Part shown: positions 27,197-36,069 of the stretch, in pieces
Layout: the number at the start of each line of letters is the position of its first letter
Numbering within the stretch: the stretch's first letter is position 1
Assembly (NCBI GenBank): GCA_016937595.1
Contig: JAFHKH010000010.1
Coordinates: 1 to 52,858 of the forward strand
From: Pseudomonas cedrina subsp. fulgida
GTDB taxonomy: Bacteria > Pseudomonadota > Gammaproteobacteria > Pseudomonadales > Pseudomonadaceae
Direction of reading: 5' to 3'
Length of the DNA stretch: 52,858 nt
Position numbers and translations under genes: made by a program
Notes under the pieces: model-generated
Seen by the model: the letters and a program-made list of their open reading frames with translations, nothing else
Databases searched by the model: none
What the model was told of the DNA's origin: nothing

Positions 27197-27208
27197 GGGG
27201 GGATAAGC

Positions 27209-27742
27209 ATGTCTCGCGTCGCTAAGAACCCCGTTAAGCTGCCAGCCGGTGTCGAAGTCAAATTCGCAGGCCAACAGCTTTCGGTGAAGGGTGCCAAGGG
27301 CACTCTTGAACTGAACATCCATTCGTCCGTTGAGATCGTTGAAGAAGCTGGTGAGCTGCGTTTCGCTGCTCGCAATGGCGATCAACAAACTCGCGCAATG
27401 GCCGGTACCACGCGTGCGTTGGTAAACAACATGGTCCAAGGCGTAAGCCAAGGCTTCGAGCGTAAGCTCCAGCTGGTCGGTGTTGGTTACAAAGCGCAAG
27501 CAAAAGGCACGGTTCTGAACCTTGCCCTTGGCTTCTCGCACCCAGTGGATTACGAACTGCCGGAAGGCATCACCGCTGAGACCCCTAGCCAAACCGATAT
27601 CCTGATCAAGGGCATCGACAAGCAGCTGGTAGGTCAGGTGGCCGCTGAGATCCGCGACTTCCGTCCACCAGAGCCGTACAAAGGCAAAGGTGTGCGCTAC
27701 GCGGACGAAGTCGTCCGTCGTAAAGAAGCCAAGAAGAAGTAG
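27209..27742 (+). CDS. rplF: 50S ribosomal protein L6
   Basis: A 177-residue L6 with two similar domains, placed at the base of the L7/L12 stalk close to the sarcin-ricin loop. [19 protein letters not shown] starts it; the second domain carries [31 protein letters not shown], here in its normal form, the signature of the family. AAGGGGGGA is the ribosome binding site. rplR follows after 10 bases. Confidence 0.98.
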   Translation: MSRVAKNPVKLPAGVEVKFAGQQLSVKGAKGTLELNIHSSVEIVEEAGELRFAARNGDQQTRAMAGTTRALVNNMVQGVSQGFERKLQLVGVGYKAQAKGTVLNLALGFSHPVDYELPEGITAETPSQTDILIKGIDKQLVGQVAAEIRDFRPPEPYKGKGVRYADEVVRRKEAKKK

Positions 27743-27752
27743 GGCATAGCAA

Positions 27753-28103
27753 ATGACCGACAAAAAAGTTACTCGACTGCGTCGCGCTCGCAAAGCACGC
27801 CTGAAAATGCACGAACTCGAAGTCGTGCGTCTCTGCGTGTACCGCTCGTCGCAGCACATCTACGCCCAGGTCATCTCGGCCGACGGCAACCAGGTCCTGG
27901 CAAGCGCCTCGACTTTGGATAAAGAACTGCGTGATGGTGCTACCGGCAACATCGACGCGGCCACTAAGGTTGGCCAGCTGGTCGCTACGCGTGCTAAGGC
28001 CGCTGGCGTCTCGCAAGTGGCTTTCGACCGCTCTGGCTTCAAGTACCACGGCCGCGTTAAAGCGCTGGCTGATGCTGCTCGTGAAGCTGGGCTGGAGTTC
28101 TAA
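27753..28103 (+). CDS. rplR: 50S ribosomal protein L18
   Basis: A 116-residue L18, which carries 5S rRNA into the 50S with L5. The basic N-terminus [20 protein letters not shown] precedes the folded part with [17 protein letters not shown]; the C-terminus [26 protein letters not shown] is standard. It starts ten bases after rplF and ends three bases before rpsE. Confidence 0.98.
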   Translation: MTDKKVTRLRRARKARLKMHELEVVRLCVYRSSQHIYAQVISADGNQVLASASTLDKELRDGATGNIDAATKVGQLVATRAKAAGVSQVAFDRSGFKYHGRVKALADAAREAGLEF

Positions 28104-28106
28104 GTT

Positions 28107-28607
28107 ATGTCAAATAACGACCAAAAGCGCGACGAAGGCTACATTGAGAAGCTGGTTCAAGTTAACCGCGTAGCCAAAACCGTTAAAGGCGGCCGTATCT
28201 TCACTTTCACCGCGTTGACCGTGGTGGGTGATGGTAAGGGGCGTGTTGGCTTCGGCCGTGGCAAGTCACGTGAAGTGCCTGCTGCGATCCAGAAGGCAAT
28301 GGAAGCTGCTCGCCGCAACATGATCCAGGTTGATCTGAACGGCACCACGCTGCAGTACGCAATGAAGTCCGCCCATGGCGCTTCGAAGGTGTACATGCAG
28401 CCTGCTTCTGAAGGTACCGGTATCATCGCTGGCGGCGCTATGCGTGCTGTCCTCGAAGTTGCTGGCGTCCAGAACGTTCTGGCCAAGTGCTACGGCTCGA
28501 CCAACCCTGTAAACGTGGTTCACGCCACTTTCAAGGGTTTGAAAGCTATGCAATCTCCTGAGTCCATTGCTGCCAAGCGCGGCTTGACTGTCAAGGAGAT
28601 CTTCTGA
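28107..28607 (+). CDS. rpsE: 30S ribosomal protein S5
   Basis: A 166-residue S5 at the mRNA entry site, important for decoding fidelity. [21 protein letters not shown], the dsRBD-like [20 protein letters not shown] and [22 protein letters not shown] are conserved. The loop around [12 protein letters not shown], where spectinomycin-resistance changes occur in other bacteria, looks wild type. The rpmD start follows two bases after the stop. Confidence 0.98.
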
Positions 28608-28609
28608 TC

Positions 28610-28786
28610 ATGGCTACCGTTAAAGTAACGCTGATCAAAAGCATGACCGGCCGCATCCCTAACCACAAATTGTGCGTTAAAGGTCTGGGTCTGCGTCGCA
28701 TCGGTCACACTGTAGAAGTCCAGGATACTCCCGAGAATCGCGGGATGATCAACAAGGCTTACTACATGCTGCGTGTAGAGGGTTAA
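28610..28786 (+). CDS. rpmD: 50S ribosomal protein L30
   Basis: A 58-residue L30, a small protein of the 50S body near domain II of 23S rRNA. It reads [20 protein letters not shown], then a block with [21 protein letters not shown] and ends YYMLRVEG. Start is two bases after the rpsE stop, with AAGGAG eleven bases upstream inside rpsE; rplO begins three bases after its stop. Its short length makes it easy to miss in automated ORF calls, but the position in the spc operon and sequence leave little doubt. Confidence 0.98.
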
Positions 28787-28789
28787 TCG

Positions 28790-29227
28790 ATGAAACTCAA
28801 TGATCTGAGTCCAGCGCCGGGTTCCCGTCGCGAAAAGCATCGTCCGGGCCGTGGTATCGGTAGCGGTTTGGGTAAGACTGGTGGCCGTGGCCACAAAGGT
28901 CAAACCTCCCGCTCCGGTGGCACCATCGCTCCAGGCTTTGAAGGCGGTCAACAGCCGCTGCATCGTCGCCTGCCTAAGTTCGGTTTCGTATCCCTGAAGG
29001 CCATGGACCGCGCAGAAGTGCGTCTGTCCGAGCTGGCTAAAGTGGAAGGCGATATCGTTACTGTGCAGACCCTGAAAGATGCCAACGTGATCAACGTCAA
29101 CGTACAGCGTGTGAAAATCATGCTGTCCGGTGAAGTGACTCGCGCTGTCACTATCGGCAAGGGAATCGGCGCCACCAAAGGTGCGCGTTCGGCTATCGAA
29201 GCAGCTGGCGGCAAGTTCGAGGAATAA
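28790..29227 (+). CDS. rplO: 50S ribosomal protein L15
   Basis: A 145-residue L15, a late 50S assembly protein with a long glycine- and arginine-rich N-terminal tail ([20 protein letters not shown]) that threads into 23S rRNA. The C-terminal globular part contains [20 protein letters not shown]. It lies between rpmD and secY, and the secY ATG begins directly after its stop, which is normal for the spc operon. Confidence 0.98.
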   Translation: MKLNDLSPAPGSRREKHRPGRGIGSGLGKTGGRGHKGQTSRSGGTIAPGFEGGQQPLHRRLPKFGFVSLKAMDRAEVRLSELAKVEGDIVTVQTLKDANVINVNVQRVKIMLSGEVTRAVTIGKGIGATKGARSAIEAAGGKFEE

Positions 29228-30556
29228 ATGGCTAAGCAAGGTGCTCTCTCAGCGCTCGGCAAAGGCGGTATGTCTGAACTTTGGGCTCGTCTGCGTTTTC
29301 TGTTCCTGGCGATTATCGTCTACCGAATAGGCGCACACATCCCGGTTCCAGGTATCAACCCGGACCGACTCGCAGACCTGTTTCGACAGAATGAGGGGAC
29401 CATTCTTAGCTTGTTCAACATGTTTTCCGGCGGCGCGCTGGAACGGATGAGCATCTTTGCACTGGGGATCATGCCGTACATTTCGGCATCGATCATCATG
29501 CAACTGATGACCGCCGTCAGCCCGCAGCTGGAGCAGTTGAAGAAGGAAGGTGAAGCTGGTCGTCGCAAGATTAGCCAGTACACCCGCTACGGCACTGTCG
29601 TCCTCGCCCTGGTCCAAGCTATCGGCATGTCCGTTGGCCTGGCTGGGCAGGGCGTTGCGTTCACTGGTGACTTTGGCTTCCATTTCGTCGCGGTATCCAC
29701 GTTTGTGGCTGGTGCGATGTTCATGATGTGGCTGGGTGAGCAGATTACTGAGCGTGGTGTTGGCAACGGTATCTCGATGTTGATTTTCGCAGGTATCGTC
29801 GCCGGTCTTCCGAGAGCAATCGGGCAGTCTTTCGAGTCTGCACGTCAGGGTGATATCAATATCTTCGCCCTGGTTGCCATCGGTTTGCTGGCAGTAGCGA
29901 TTATCGGTTTTGTGGTGTTCATTGAGCGTGGCCAGCGTCGTATTGCTGTTCACTACGCCAAGCGTCAGCAGGGCCGTAAGGTCTTTGCTGCGCAGACCAG
30001 CCACTTGCCGCTGAAAGTGAATATGGCCGGCGTTATTCCGGCAATTTTCGCGAGCAGCATTTTGCTGTTTCCGGCTTCGTTGGGTACCTGGTTTGGTCAG
30101 TCTGAAAATATGGGCTGGCTGCAGGACCTCTCTCAGTCGATCGCTCCTGGTCAGCCGTTGAATATTCTGCTGTTTAGTGCAGGGATTATTTTCTTCTGCT
30201 TCTTCTATACGGCGTTGATGTTCAATCCGAAAGACGTAGCGGAAAACCTGAAGAAGTCCGGTGCCTTTATTCCGGGTATTCGTCCAGGTGAGCAGTCTGC
30301 GCGCTACATTGATGGCGTTCTGACTCGTTTGACCCTGTTCGGTGCTCTATATATGACGGCCGTCTGTTTGCTTCCCCAGTTCCTGGTGGTTGCAGCAAAC
30401 GTTCCGTTCTACCTTGGCGGGACCTCGTTGCTGATCGTGGTCGTGGTTGTGATGGACTTCATGTCCCAAGTACAATCGCACCTCGTTTCGCACCAGTACG
30501 AATCCCTGATGAAGAAAGCCAACCTGAAGGGCTACGGCAGCGGCATGTTGCGCTGA
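29228..30556 (+). CDS. secY: Preprotein translocase subunit SecY
   Basis: The 442-residue channel subunit of SecYEG, an inner-membrane protein with ten transmembrane helices. Visible features are the first helix and plug region ([39 protein letters not shown]), the cytoplasmic loops for SecA and ribosome binding ([19 protein letters not shown]) and the C-terminal [14 protein letters not shown]. It starts immediately at the end of rplO with no spacing, so its translation is probably coupled. Works with secE at 3450. Confidence 0.99.
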
Positions 30557-30584
30557 GTACCCCATAAGGTTCGAGGAGTTGGTG

Positions 30585-30701
30585 ATGAAAGTTCGTGCAT
30601 CGGTGAAAAAGCTGTGCCGCAACTGCAAGATTATTCGCCGCGAAGGTGTTGTTCGAGTAATTTGCAGCGCGGAACCGCGTCACAAACAGCGCCAAGGCTG
30701 A
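30585..30701 (+). CDS. rpmJ: 50S ribosomal protein L36 (zinc-binding form)
   Basis: A 38-residue L36, the smallest ribosomal protein. [20 protein letters not shown] shows C11 and C14, with C27 and H32 completing the zinc ribbon, so this is the zinc-containing paralogue; pseudomonads usually carry a zinc-free one elsewhere for zinc starvation. CGAGGAG sits upstream of the ATG. It ends the spc operon and is followed by a terminator. Confidence 0.98.
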
Positions 30702-30718
30702 ATGTGATCCGCTTGAAG

Positions 30719-30755
30719 CCCGGCAGCTAGTGCGCTGCCGGGTTGATTATTTGTT
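30719..30755 (+). terminator. Terminator after rpmJ (end of spc operon)
   Basis: CCCGGCAGC, a TAGTGC loop and GCTGCCGGG: a perfect 9-bp stem followed by TTGATTATTTGTT. The tail overlaps the -35 box of the next promoter. Confidence 0.88.
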
Positions 30756-30771
30756 ATTACAGCGATATTAT
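30743..30771 (+). promoter_or_regulatory. Promoter of the alpha operon
   Basis: TTGATT (30743-30748), 17-base spacer and TATTAT (30766-30771), about 60 bases before rpsM. The -35 begins at the base after the spc terminator stem. Confidence 0.75.
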
Positions 30772-30830
30772 CTCGCGCCCTATTTCTTGGCTTCCGGGGC
30801 GTAGGTAGCTGTCAATTGGAGTCCCACTGA

Positions 30831-31187
30831 ATGGCCCGTATTGCAGGCGTTAACATTCCAGATAACAAGCACACTGTTATCTCGCTGACCTACATCTATG
30901 GTGTTGGTCGCACTACTGCGCAGAAAATTTGCGCAGACACTGGGGTAAACCCAGCCGCAAAGATCAAGGATCTGAGCGACGAGCAGATCGAAGCGTTGCG
31001 TGGCGAAGTGGCGAAGTTCACCACTGAAGGTGACCTGCGTCGCGAAATCAACATGAAAATCAAGCGTTTGATGGATCTCGGTTGCTACCGTGGTCTGCGT
31101 CATCGTCGTGGTCTTCCAGTACGCGGTCAGCGTACCAAGACTAACGCGCGTACCCGTAAAGGTCCGCGTAAGCCGATCCGCAAGTAA
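30831..31187 (+). CDS. rpsM: 30S ribosomal protein S13
   Basis: A 118-residue S13 at the top of the 30S head, in contact with the 50S through bridges B1a/B1b and with P-site tRNA via its basic tail. [26 protein letters not shown] opens the family-typical helical domain; the C-terminus [21 protein letters not shown] is the tRNA-contacting tail. First gene of the alpha operon. In E. coli the leader ahead of it binds S4; the leader here is about 55 bases. Confidence 0.98.
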   Translation: MARIAGVNIPDNKHTVISLTYIYGVGRTTAQKICADTGVNPAAKIKDLSDEQIEALRGEVAKFTTEGDLRREINMKIKRLMDLGCYRGLRHRRGLPVRGQRTKTNARTRKGPRKPIRK

Positions 31188-31217
31188 TCGCCCACGCGAA
31201 TCGACAGGAAAATTATC

Positions 31218-31607
31218 ATGGCAAAACCTGCTGCTCGTCCTCGTAAAAAAGTTAAAAAGACAGTGGTTGATGGCATCGCCCACATCCATGCATCTTTTAA
31301 CAACACCATCGTGACCATCACCGACCGTCAAGGTAACGCGCTTTCTTGGGCTACCTCCGGTGGTTCGGGTTTCCGCGGTTCCCGCAAGTCCACGCCGTTC
31401 GCTGCTCAAGTAGCTGCTGAACGTGCTGGTCAAGCTGCGCTGGAATACGGCCTGAAAAACCTCGACGTTAACGTCAAAGGTCCAGGTCCAGGTCGTGAGT
31501 CTGCTGTCCGTGCTTTGAACGGCTGTGGCTATAAGATCGCCAGCATCACCGACGTGACGCCAATCCCGCACAACGGGTGCCGTCCGCCGAAGAAGCGCCG
31601 CGTGTAA
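31218..31607 (+). CDS. rpsK: 30S ribosomal protein S11
   Basis: A 129-residue S11 of the 30S platform, near the Shine-Dalgarno duplex. The basic start [19 protein letters not shown] and the folded region [43 protein letters not shown], split into its usual strands, are diagnostic; it ends [10 protein letters not shown]. It starts 30 bases after rpsM and is followed by rpsD after 18 bases. Confidence 0.98.
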   Translation: MAKPAARPRKKVKKTVVDGIAHIHASFNNTIVTITDRQGNALSWATSGGSGFRGSRKSTPFAAQVAAERAGQAALEYGLKNLDVNVKGPGPGRESAVRALNGCGYKIASITDVTPIPHNGCRPPKKRRV

Positions 31608-31625
31608 TCCAGGAGATTGTAAAGA

Positions 31626-32246
31626 ATGGCTCGTTACATTGGTCCAAAATGCAAACTCGCTCGTCGCGAAGGCACCGATCTCTTCTTGAAGAGCGGCGTG
31701 CGCGCGATCGAATCGAAGTGCAACATTGAAGCAGCACCTGGTATCCACGGCCAACGCCGCGGTCGCCAGTCCGATTACGGCACCCAACTGCGTGAAAAGC
31801 AGAAGGTCCGTCGTATCTACGGCGTTCTCGAGCGTCAGTTCAGCGGCTACTACAAAGAAGCTGCTGGCAAAAAAGGTGCAACCGGTGAAAACCTGCTGCA
31901 ACTGCTCGAATGCCGTCTGGACAACGTTGTATACCGTATGGGCTTTGGTTCGACTCGTGCCGAATCCCGTCAGTTGGTATCGCACAAGTCGATCAGCGTT
32001 AACGGTCAGACCGTAAACGTTCCGTCCTATCAGGTTCGTGCTGGTGACGTGGTCGCAGTTCGCGAGAAAGCTAAAAACCAACTTCGCATTGTCCAAGCTC
32101 TCGATCTGTGTGCCCAACGTGGCCGCGTAGAATGGGTAGAAGTAGACACTGAGAAGAAGTCGGGCGTTTTCAAGAACGTTCCTGCTCGCAGTGATCTGTC
32201 CGCCGACATCAACGAAAGCCTGATTGTCGAGCTCTACTCCAAGTAA
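31626..32246 (+). CDS. rpsD: 30S ribosomal protein S4
   Basis: A 206-residue S4, a primary 16S rRNA binder, part of the mRNA entry pore, a factor in rRNA antitermination and, in E. coli, the translational repressor of this operon. [20 protein letters not shown] starts it and the S4 RNA-binding domain is visible at about residues 96-158 ([20 protein letters not shown]). It lies between rpsK and rpoA as in all gammaproteobacteria. Confidence 0.98.
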   Translation: MARYIGPKCKLARREGTDLFLKSGVRAIESKCNIEAAPGIHGQRRGRQSDYGTQLREKQKVRRIYGVLERQFSGYYKEAAGKKGATGENLLQLLECRLDNVVYRMGFGSTRAESRQLVSHKSISVNGQTVNVPSYQVRAGDVVAVREKAKNQLRIVQALDLCAQRGRVEWVEVDTEKKSGVFKNVPARSDLSADINESLIVELYSK

Positions 32247-32268
32247 GGGCTAGAAAATAGGTGCATCC

Positions 32269-33270
32269 ATGCAGATTTCGGTAAATGAGTTCCTGACACC
32301 CCGCCACATTGATGTGCAGGTTGTCAGTCCAACCCGCGCCAAGATCACTCTCGAGCCTCTCGAGCGTGGTTTTGGCCACACCCTGGGCAACGCGCTGCGC
32401 CGCATCCTGTTGTCCTCAATGCCCGGCTGTGCAGTAGTCGAGGCCGAGATTGACGGTGTGCTCCACGAGTACAGCGCCATCGAAGGTGTACAGGAAGACG
32501 TAATTGAAATCCTGTTGAACCTTAAAGGTCTGGCTATCAAGCTGCACGGCCGTGACGAAGTTACGCTGACCTTGTCGAAGAAGGGTTCGGGGGTGGTTAC
32601 CGCTGCCGATATTCAGCTGGATCATGATGTCGAGATCGTTAACCCCGATCACGTAATCGCTAACCTGGCGTCTAACGGCGCCCTGAACATGAAGCTCACC
32701 GTAGCTCGTGGTCGTGGTTATGAACCGGCCGACTCGCGTCAGAGCGATGAAGACGAAAGCCGCAGCATTGGTCGCTTGCAGCTTGATTCTTCGTTCAGCC
32801 CGGTTCGCCGTATCGCATACGTGGTGGAAAACGCCCGTGTCGAGCAGCGTACTAACCTGGACAAGCTGGTTATTGATCTGGAAACCAACGGTACTCTGGA
32901 TCCTGAAGAGGCTATTCGCCGCGCTGCAACCATTCTGCAACAGCAGTTGGCTGCGTTCGTCGACCTCAAAGGTGACAGCGAACCAGTGGTAATCGAGCAG
33001 GAAGACGAGATCGATCCGATCCTGCTTCGCCCGGTTGACGATCTGGAACTGACTGTACGTTCGGCTAACTGCCTTAAGGCGGAAAACATTTACTACATCG
33101 GTGACCTGATTCAGCGTACCGAAGTAGAACTGTTGAAGACTCCGAACCTGGGCAAGAAATCCTTGACTGAAATCAAGGACGTTCTGGCCTCCCGCGGTCT
33201 GTCCCTCGGCATGCGCCTCGACAACTGGCCGCCTGCAAGTCTTAAGAAGGACGACAAGGCGACTGCCTGA
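32269..33270 (+). CDS. rpoA: RNA polymerase subunit alpha
   Basis: The 333-residue alpha subunit. The N-terminal domain (about 1-235) dimerises and nucleates polymerase assembly, with [25 protein letters not shown] at its core. A flexible linker leads to the C-terminal domain (about 250-320), which binds UP elements and activators; it shows [23 protein letters not shown] and the helix-hairpin-helix [15 protein letters not shown]. Complements rpoB and rpoC in this window. rplQ follows after 41 bases. Confidence 0.99.
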   Translation: MQISVNEFLTPRHIDVQVVSPTRAKITLEPLERGFGHTLGNALRRILLSSMPGCAVVEAEIDGVLHEYSAIEGVQEDVIEILLNLKGLAIKLHGRDEVTLTLSKKGSGVVTAADIQLDHDVEIVNPDHVIANLASNGALNMKLTVARGRGYEPADSRQSDEDESRSIGRLQLDSSFSPVRRIAYVVENARVEQRTNLDKLVIDLETNGTLDPEEAIRRAATILQQQLAAFVDLKGDSEPVVIEQEDEIDPILLRPVDDLELTVRSANCLKAENIYYIGDLIQRTEVELLKTPNLGKKSLTEIKDVLASRGLSLGMRLDNWPPASLKKDDKATA

Positions 33271-33311
33271 TCGTCGTAATCACCGAACGTGAGTTTGGTA
33301 AGGAATGAACC

Positions 33312-33698
33312 ATGCGTCATCGTAAAAGTGGTCGTCACCTGAGCCGTACCAGCTCGCACCGCAAGGCCATGTTTCAAAACATGGCGGTGTCGCTGTTCGA
33401 GCACGAGCTGATCAAAACTACACTGCCAAAAGCTAAAGAACTGCGTCGCGTTGCTGAGCCGCTGATCACTTTGGCCAAGACAGACAGCCTGGCTAACCGC
33501 CGTCTGGCTTTCGACCGTACTCGTTCGAAAGCTATCGTTGGTAAGCTCTTCAACGACCTGGGCAAGCGTTACGCTACCCGTGAGGGTGGCTACCTGCGCA
33601 TCCTCAAGTGCGGTTTCCGCACTGGCGACAACGCGCCTATGGCGTACGTCGAGTTGGTTGATCGTGCTACTGCCGGCGAAGCTGTAAGCGCCGAGTAA
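33312..33698 (+). CDS. rplQ: 50S ribosomal protein L17
   Basis: A 128-residue L17 at the tunnel exit side of the 50[26 protein letters not shown] is typical, with [27 protein letters not shown] following, and a C-terminal extension characteristic of proteobacteria. TAAGGA precedes the ATG. It ends the alpha operon and the ribosomal block; a strong terminator lies 17 bases after its stop. Confidence 0.98.
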   Translation: MRHRKSGRHLSRTSSHRKAMFQNMAVSLFEHELIKTTLPKAKELRRVAEPLITLAKTDSLANRRLAFDRTRSKAIVGKLFNDLGKRYATREGGYLRILKCGFRTGDNAPMAYVELVDRATAGEAVSAE

Positions 33699-33715
33699 GA
33701 CGATAAGCTGTATCG

Positions 33716-33744
33716 AAAAACCGGGCCTAGCGCCCGGTTTTTTG
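33716..33744 (+). terminator. Terminator of the alpha operon
   Basis: AAAAACCGGGC, a CTAGC loop and GCCCGGTTTTTT: a symmetric hairpin with A and T runs on either side. Some 190 bases without a gene follow up to katA. Confidence 0.93.
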
Positions 33745-33935
33745 TGCGCGTAATAAACGCGTGATGCGTACAAGCTTCCTTGGGTAGCGCTTGGCACTGT
33801 GGGCTGCGGCGCGTTGTTAGTTATTTTCTATTGGTGTCGACAATTTAATAAATTTGTAGCCGTCATGTTGATGATCAATACTCCTCCACAAGCCGATTAG
33901 CCGGCAGTTCCAAGCCCGACCTAAGGAAATTGCGC

Positions 33936-35384
33936 ATGAGCCAGAATAAAGTCCTTACCACCGCCAGCGGTGCACCCGTTGCGGATAACCAGAATTCCCG
34001 TTCCGCCGGCCCGCGCGGCCCATTGCTGCTCGACGACTTCCACCTGATCGAGAAGCTCGCGCACTTCAACCGCGAAAACATCCCTGAGCGTCGTGTGCAC
34101 GCCAAGGGTTCGGGCGCTTACGGCACCTTCACCGTTACCCAAGACATCACTCGATACACCAGCGCCAAGCTGTTTGAAGCCGTTGGCAAACAAACCCCAA
34201 CCTTCCTGCGATTTTCAACCGTAGGCGGCGAGCGTGGTTCGGCAGACACCGAGCGCGATCCACGCGGTTTTGCATTGAAGTTCTACACTGAAGAAGGCAA
34301 CTGGGACATCGTGGGTAACAACACCCCTGTGTTCTTCATTCGCGATCCATTGAAGTTCCCGGACTTCATCCACACCCAGAAACGCCTGCCGCAAAGCAAC
34401 CTGAAAAGCGCGCAGATGATGTGGGACTTCTGGTCACACTCCCCGGAGGCGCTGCACCAGGTCACCATTCTGTTTTCGGACCGTGGCATTCCCGACGGCT
34501 ATCGTCATATGCACGGCTTTGGCAGCCACACCTACAGCCTGATCAACGCCAGTGGCGAGCGTCACTGGGTCAAGTGGCACTACAAGACCCAGCAAGGCAT
34601 CAAGAACCTGGCACCGGCCGAAGCGGCGCGCCTGGCGGGTACCGACCCGGATTACGCCCAGCGCGATCTGTTCGGCGCGATCGAGCGCGGTGATTTCCCG
34701 AAATGGCGCGTCTGCATTCAGATCATGACCGAAGCCCAGGCTAACGCTCATTACGAGAACCCCTTCGACGTGACCAAAACCTGGTCACAAAAAGAATTCC
34801 CGCTGATCGAGGTCGGTGAGCTGGAACTCAACCGCAACCCGCAAAACTACTTCGCTGAAGTGGAGCAGGCTGCTTTCGGTCCGAGCAACATGGTTCCTGG
34901 TGTGGGCCTGTCGCCGGACCGTATGCTGCAAGGTCGAGTATTCGCGTACGCAGATGCCCACCGCTACCGCGTCGGCACCAATCATCAGCAACTGCCGGTG
35001 AATGCCCCGCGCAATCAGGTGAACAGCTACCAGCGTGACGGCTCAATGGCATTCGGCAGCAACGGTGGTGCGGCGCCCAACTATGAGCCGAACAGCTACA
35101 CCGATGCCCCTAAACAAGCACCGCAGTATGCGGAGCCAGCGTTGGCCTTGAGCGGTGCCGCCGACCGTTACGATCACCGTGAAGACACCGATTACTACAG
35201 CCACGCCGGTGCGCTTTTCCGCCTGATGAATGACGAGCAAAAAGCGCTGCTCACCAGCAACATCGCCGGCGCGATGAATGGCGTTTCCAGTGATGTAGTC
35301 CAGCGTCAGTTGCAGCACTTCTACAAGGCAGACCCTGCTTATGGAGAAGCAATCGCAAAGGCACTGGGTGTATCGCTTAACTAA
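33936..35384 (+). CDS. katA: Monofunctional heme catalase (KatA type, small subunit)
   Basis: A 482-residue catalase converting hydrogen peroxide to water and oxygen in the cytoplasm. Distal heme residues are H55 (in [14 protein letters not shown]) and N128 (in [11 protein letters not shown]); the proximal heme tyrosine is Y338 in [13 protein letters not shown]. The start [15 protein letters not shown] has AAGGAA ahead; a TTG two codons upstream is less likely. It resembles the main catalase of P. aeruginosa, which is also followed by ftnA (bfrA). Control by OxyR would be expected, but I could not fit the OxyR consensus to the region upstream. Confidence 0.96.
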   Translation: MSQNKVLTTASGAPVADNQNSRSAGPRGPLLLDDFHLIEKLAHFNRENIPERRVHAKGSGAYGTFTVTQDITRYTSAKLFEAVGKQTPTFLRFSTVGGERGSADTERDPRGFALKFYTEEGNWDIVGNNTPVFFIRDPLKFPDFIHTQKRLPQSNLKSAQMMWDFWSHSPEALHQVTILFSDRGIPDGYRHMHGFGSHTYSLINASGERHWVKWHYKTQQGIKNLAPAEAARLAGTDPDYAQRDLFGAIERGDFPKWRVCIQIMTEAQANAHYENPFDVTKTWSQKEFPLIEVGELELNRNPQNYFAEVEQAAFGPSNMVPGVGLSPDRMLQGRVFAYADAHRYRVGTNHQQLPVNAPRNQVNSYQRDGSMAFGSNGGAAPNYEPNSYTDAPKQAPQYAEPALALSGAADRYDHREDTDYYSHAGALFRLMNDEQKALLTSNIAGAMNGVSSDVVQRQLQHFYKADPAYGEAIAKALGVSLN

Positions 35385-35401
35385 CTCTAAACGATAAGCA
35401 G

Positions 35402-35428
35402 AACCGCCCTCATTTGGGCGGTTTTTGC
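35402..35428 (+). terminator. Terminator after katA
   Basis: ACCGCCC, a short loop and GGGCGGT followed by TTTTTGCGTT, 17 bases after katA. It would separate katA from the ferritin gene. Confidence 0.9.
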
Positions 35429-35539
35429 GTTATTTCAGCTACTTTTCTCCGGAAATCTTCACTTTTCTGCCGTTGGTCCCGTGACCTCCGGGTCAGCATG
35501 GTTCAAACTACAGCCTTTCAAGCAGGGAGATGTAGGGCG

Positions 35540-36004
35540 ATGCAAGGTCACCCCGACGTAATCGATTACCTCAACACGTTGCTGACGGGCGAACTGGCTG
35601 CTCGTGACCAATATTTCATCCACTCGCGCATGTACGAGGACTGGGGCTTTACCGAGCTCTACGAGCGTATCAACCACGAGATGGAAGAAGAGGCACAGCA
35701 CGCCGACGCACTGATGCGCCGTATTCTTATGCTCGAAGGCACGCCGCGTATGCGTCCTGATGACTTGGATGTGGGCACCACGGTGCCTGACATGCTCGCT
35801 GCCGACCTGCGCCTCGAGTACAAAGTCCGTGCCGCGCTTTGCAAGGGCATCGAGCTCTGCGAGCAGCACAATGACTACGTCACGCGGGAAATCCTGCGGG
35901 TGCAGTTGAATGACACCGAAGAAGATCACACCTACTGGCTGGAAAAGCAGTTGGGTCTGATCAAGCTGATCGGCCTGGAGAATTACCTGCAATCGCAGTT
36001 CTGA
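35540..36004 (+). CDS. ftnA: Bacterial ferritin FtnA (annotated in relatives as bacterioferritin BfrA)
   Basis: A 154-residue iron-storage protein assembling a 24-subunit cage with a di-iron ferroxidase centre. Visible ligands are E18, E51 and H54 in the first half, with later glutamates and H130-type residue in DTEEDHTYW. At position 52, where true bacterioferritins have the heme-binding methionine, this protein has alanine. It therefore matches the P. aeruginosa BfrA that was shown to be a non-heme ferritin (FtnA). The start [15 protein letters not shown] is the family standard; the open frame extends upstream to 35414 without support. It lies after katA, behind that gene's terminator, and is followed by a shared bidirectional terminator. 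Confidence 0.93.
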   Translation: MQGHPDVIDYLNTLLTGELAARDQYFIHSRMYEDWGFTELYERINHEMEEEAQHADALMRRILMLEGTPRMRPDDLDVGTTVPDMLAADLRLEYKVRAALCKGIELCEQHNDYVTREILRVQLNDTEEDHTYWLEKQLGLIKLIGLENYLQSQF

Positions 36005-36014
36005 CCCCGGCTAC

Positions 36015-36052
36015 AAAAAAGCCCCTCTCATTGCAAAATGACAGGGGCTTTT
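36015..36052. terminator. Bidirectional terminator between ftnA and uvrA
   Basis: AAAAAAGCCCCT and AGGGGCTTTT form the outer stem, with TCATT/AATGA inside around a GCAA loop. The A run upstream and T run downstream let it serve ftnA (+) and uvrA (-), which converge here. Confidence 0.9.
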
Positions 36053-36069
36053 CATTGGGCTCGGAAAAG

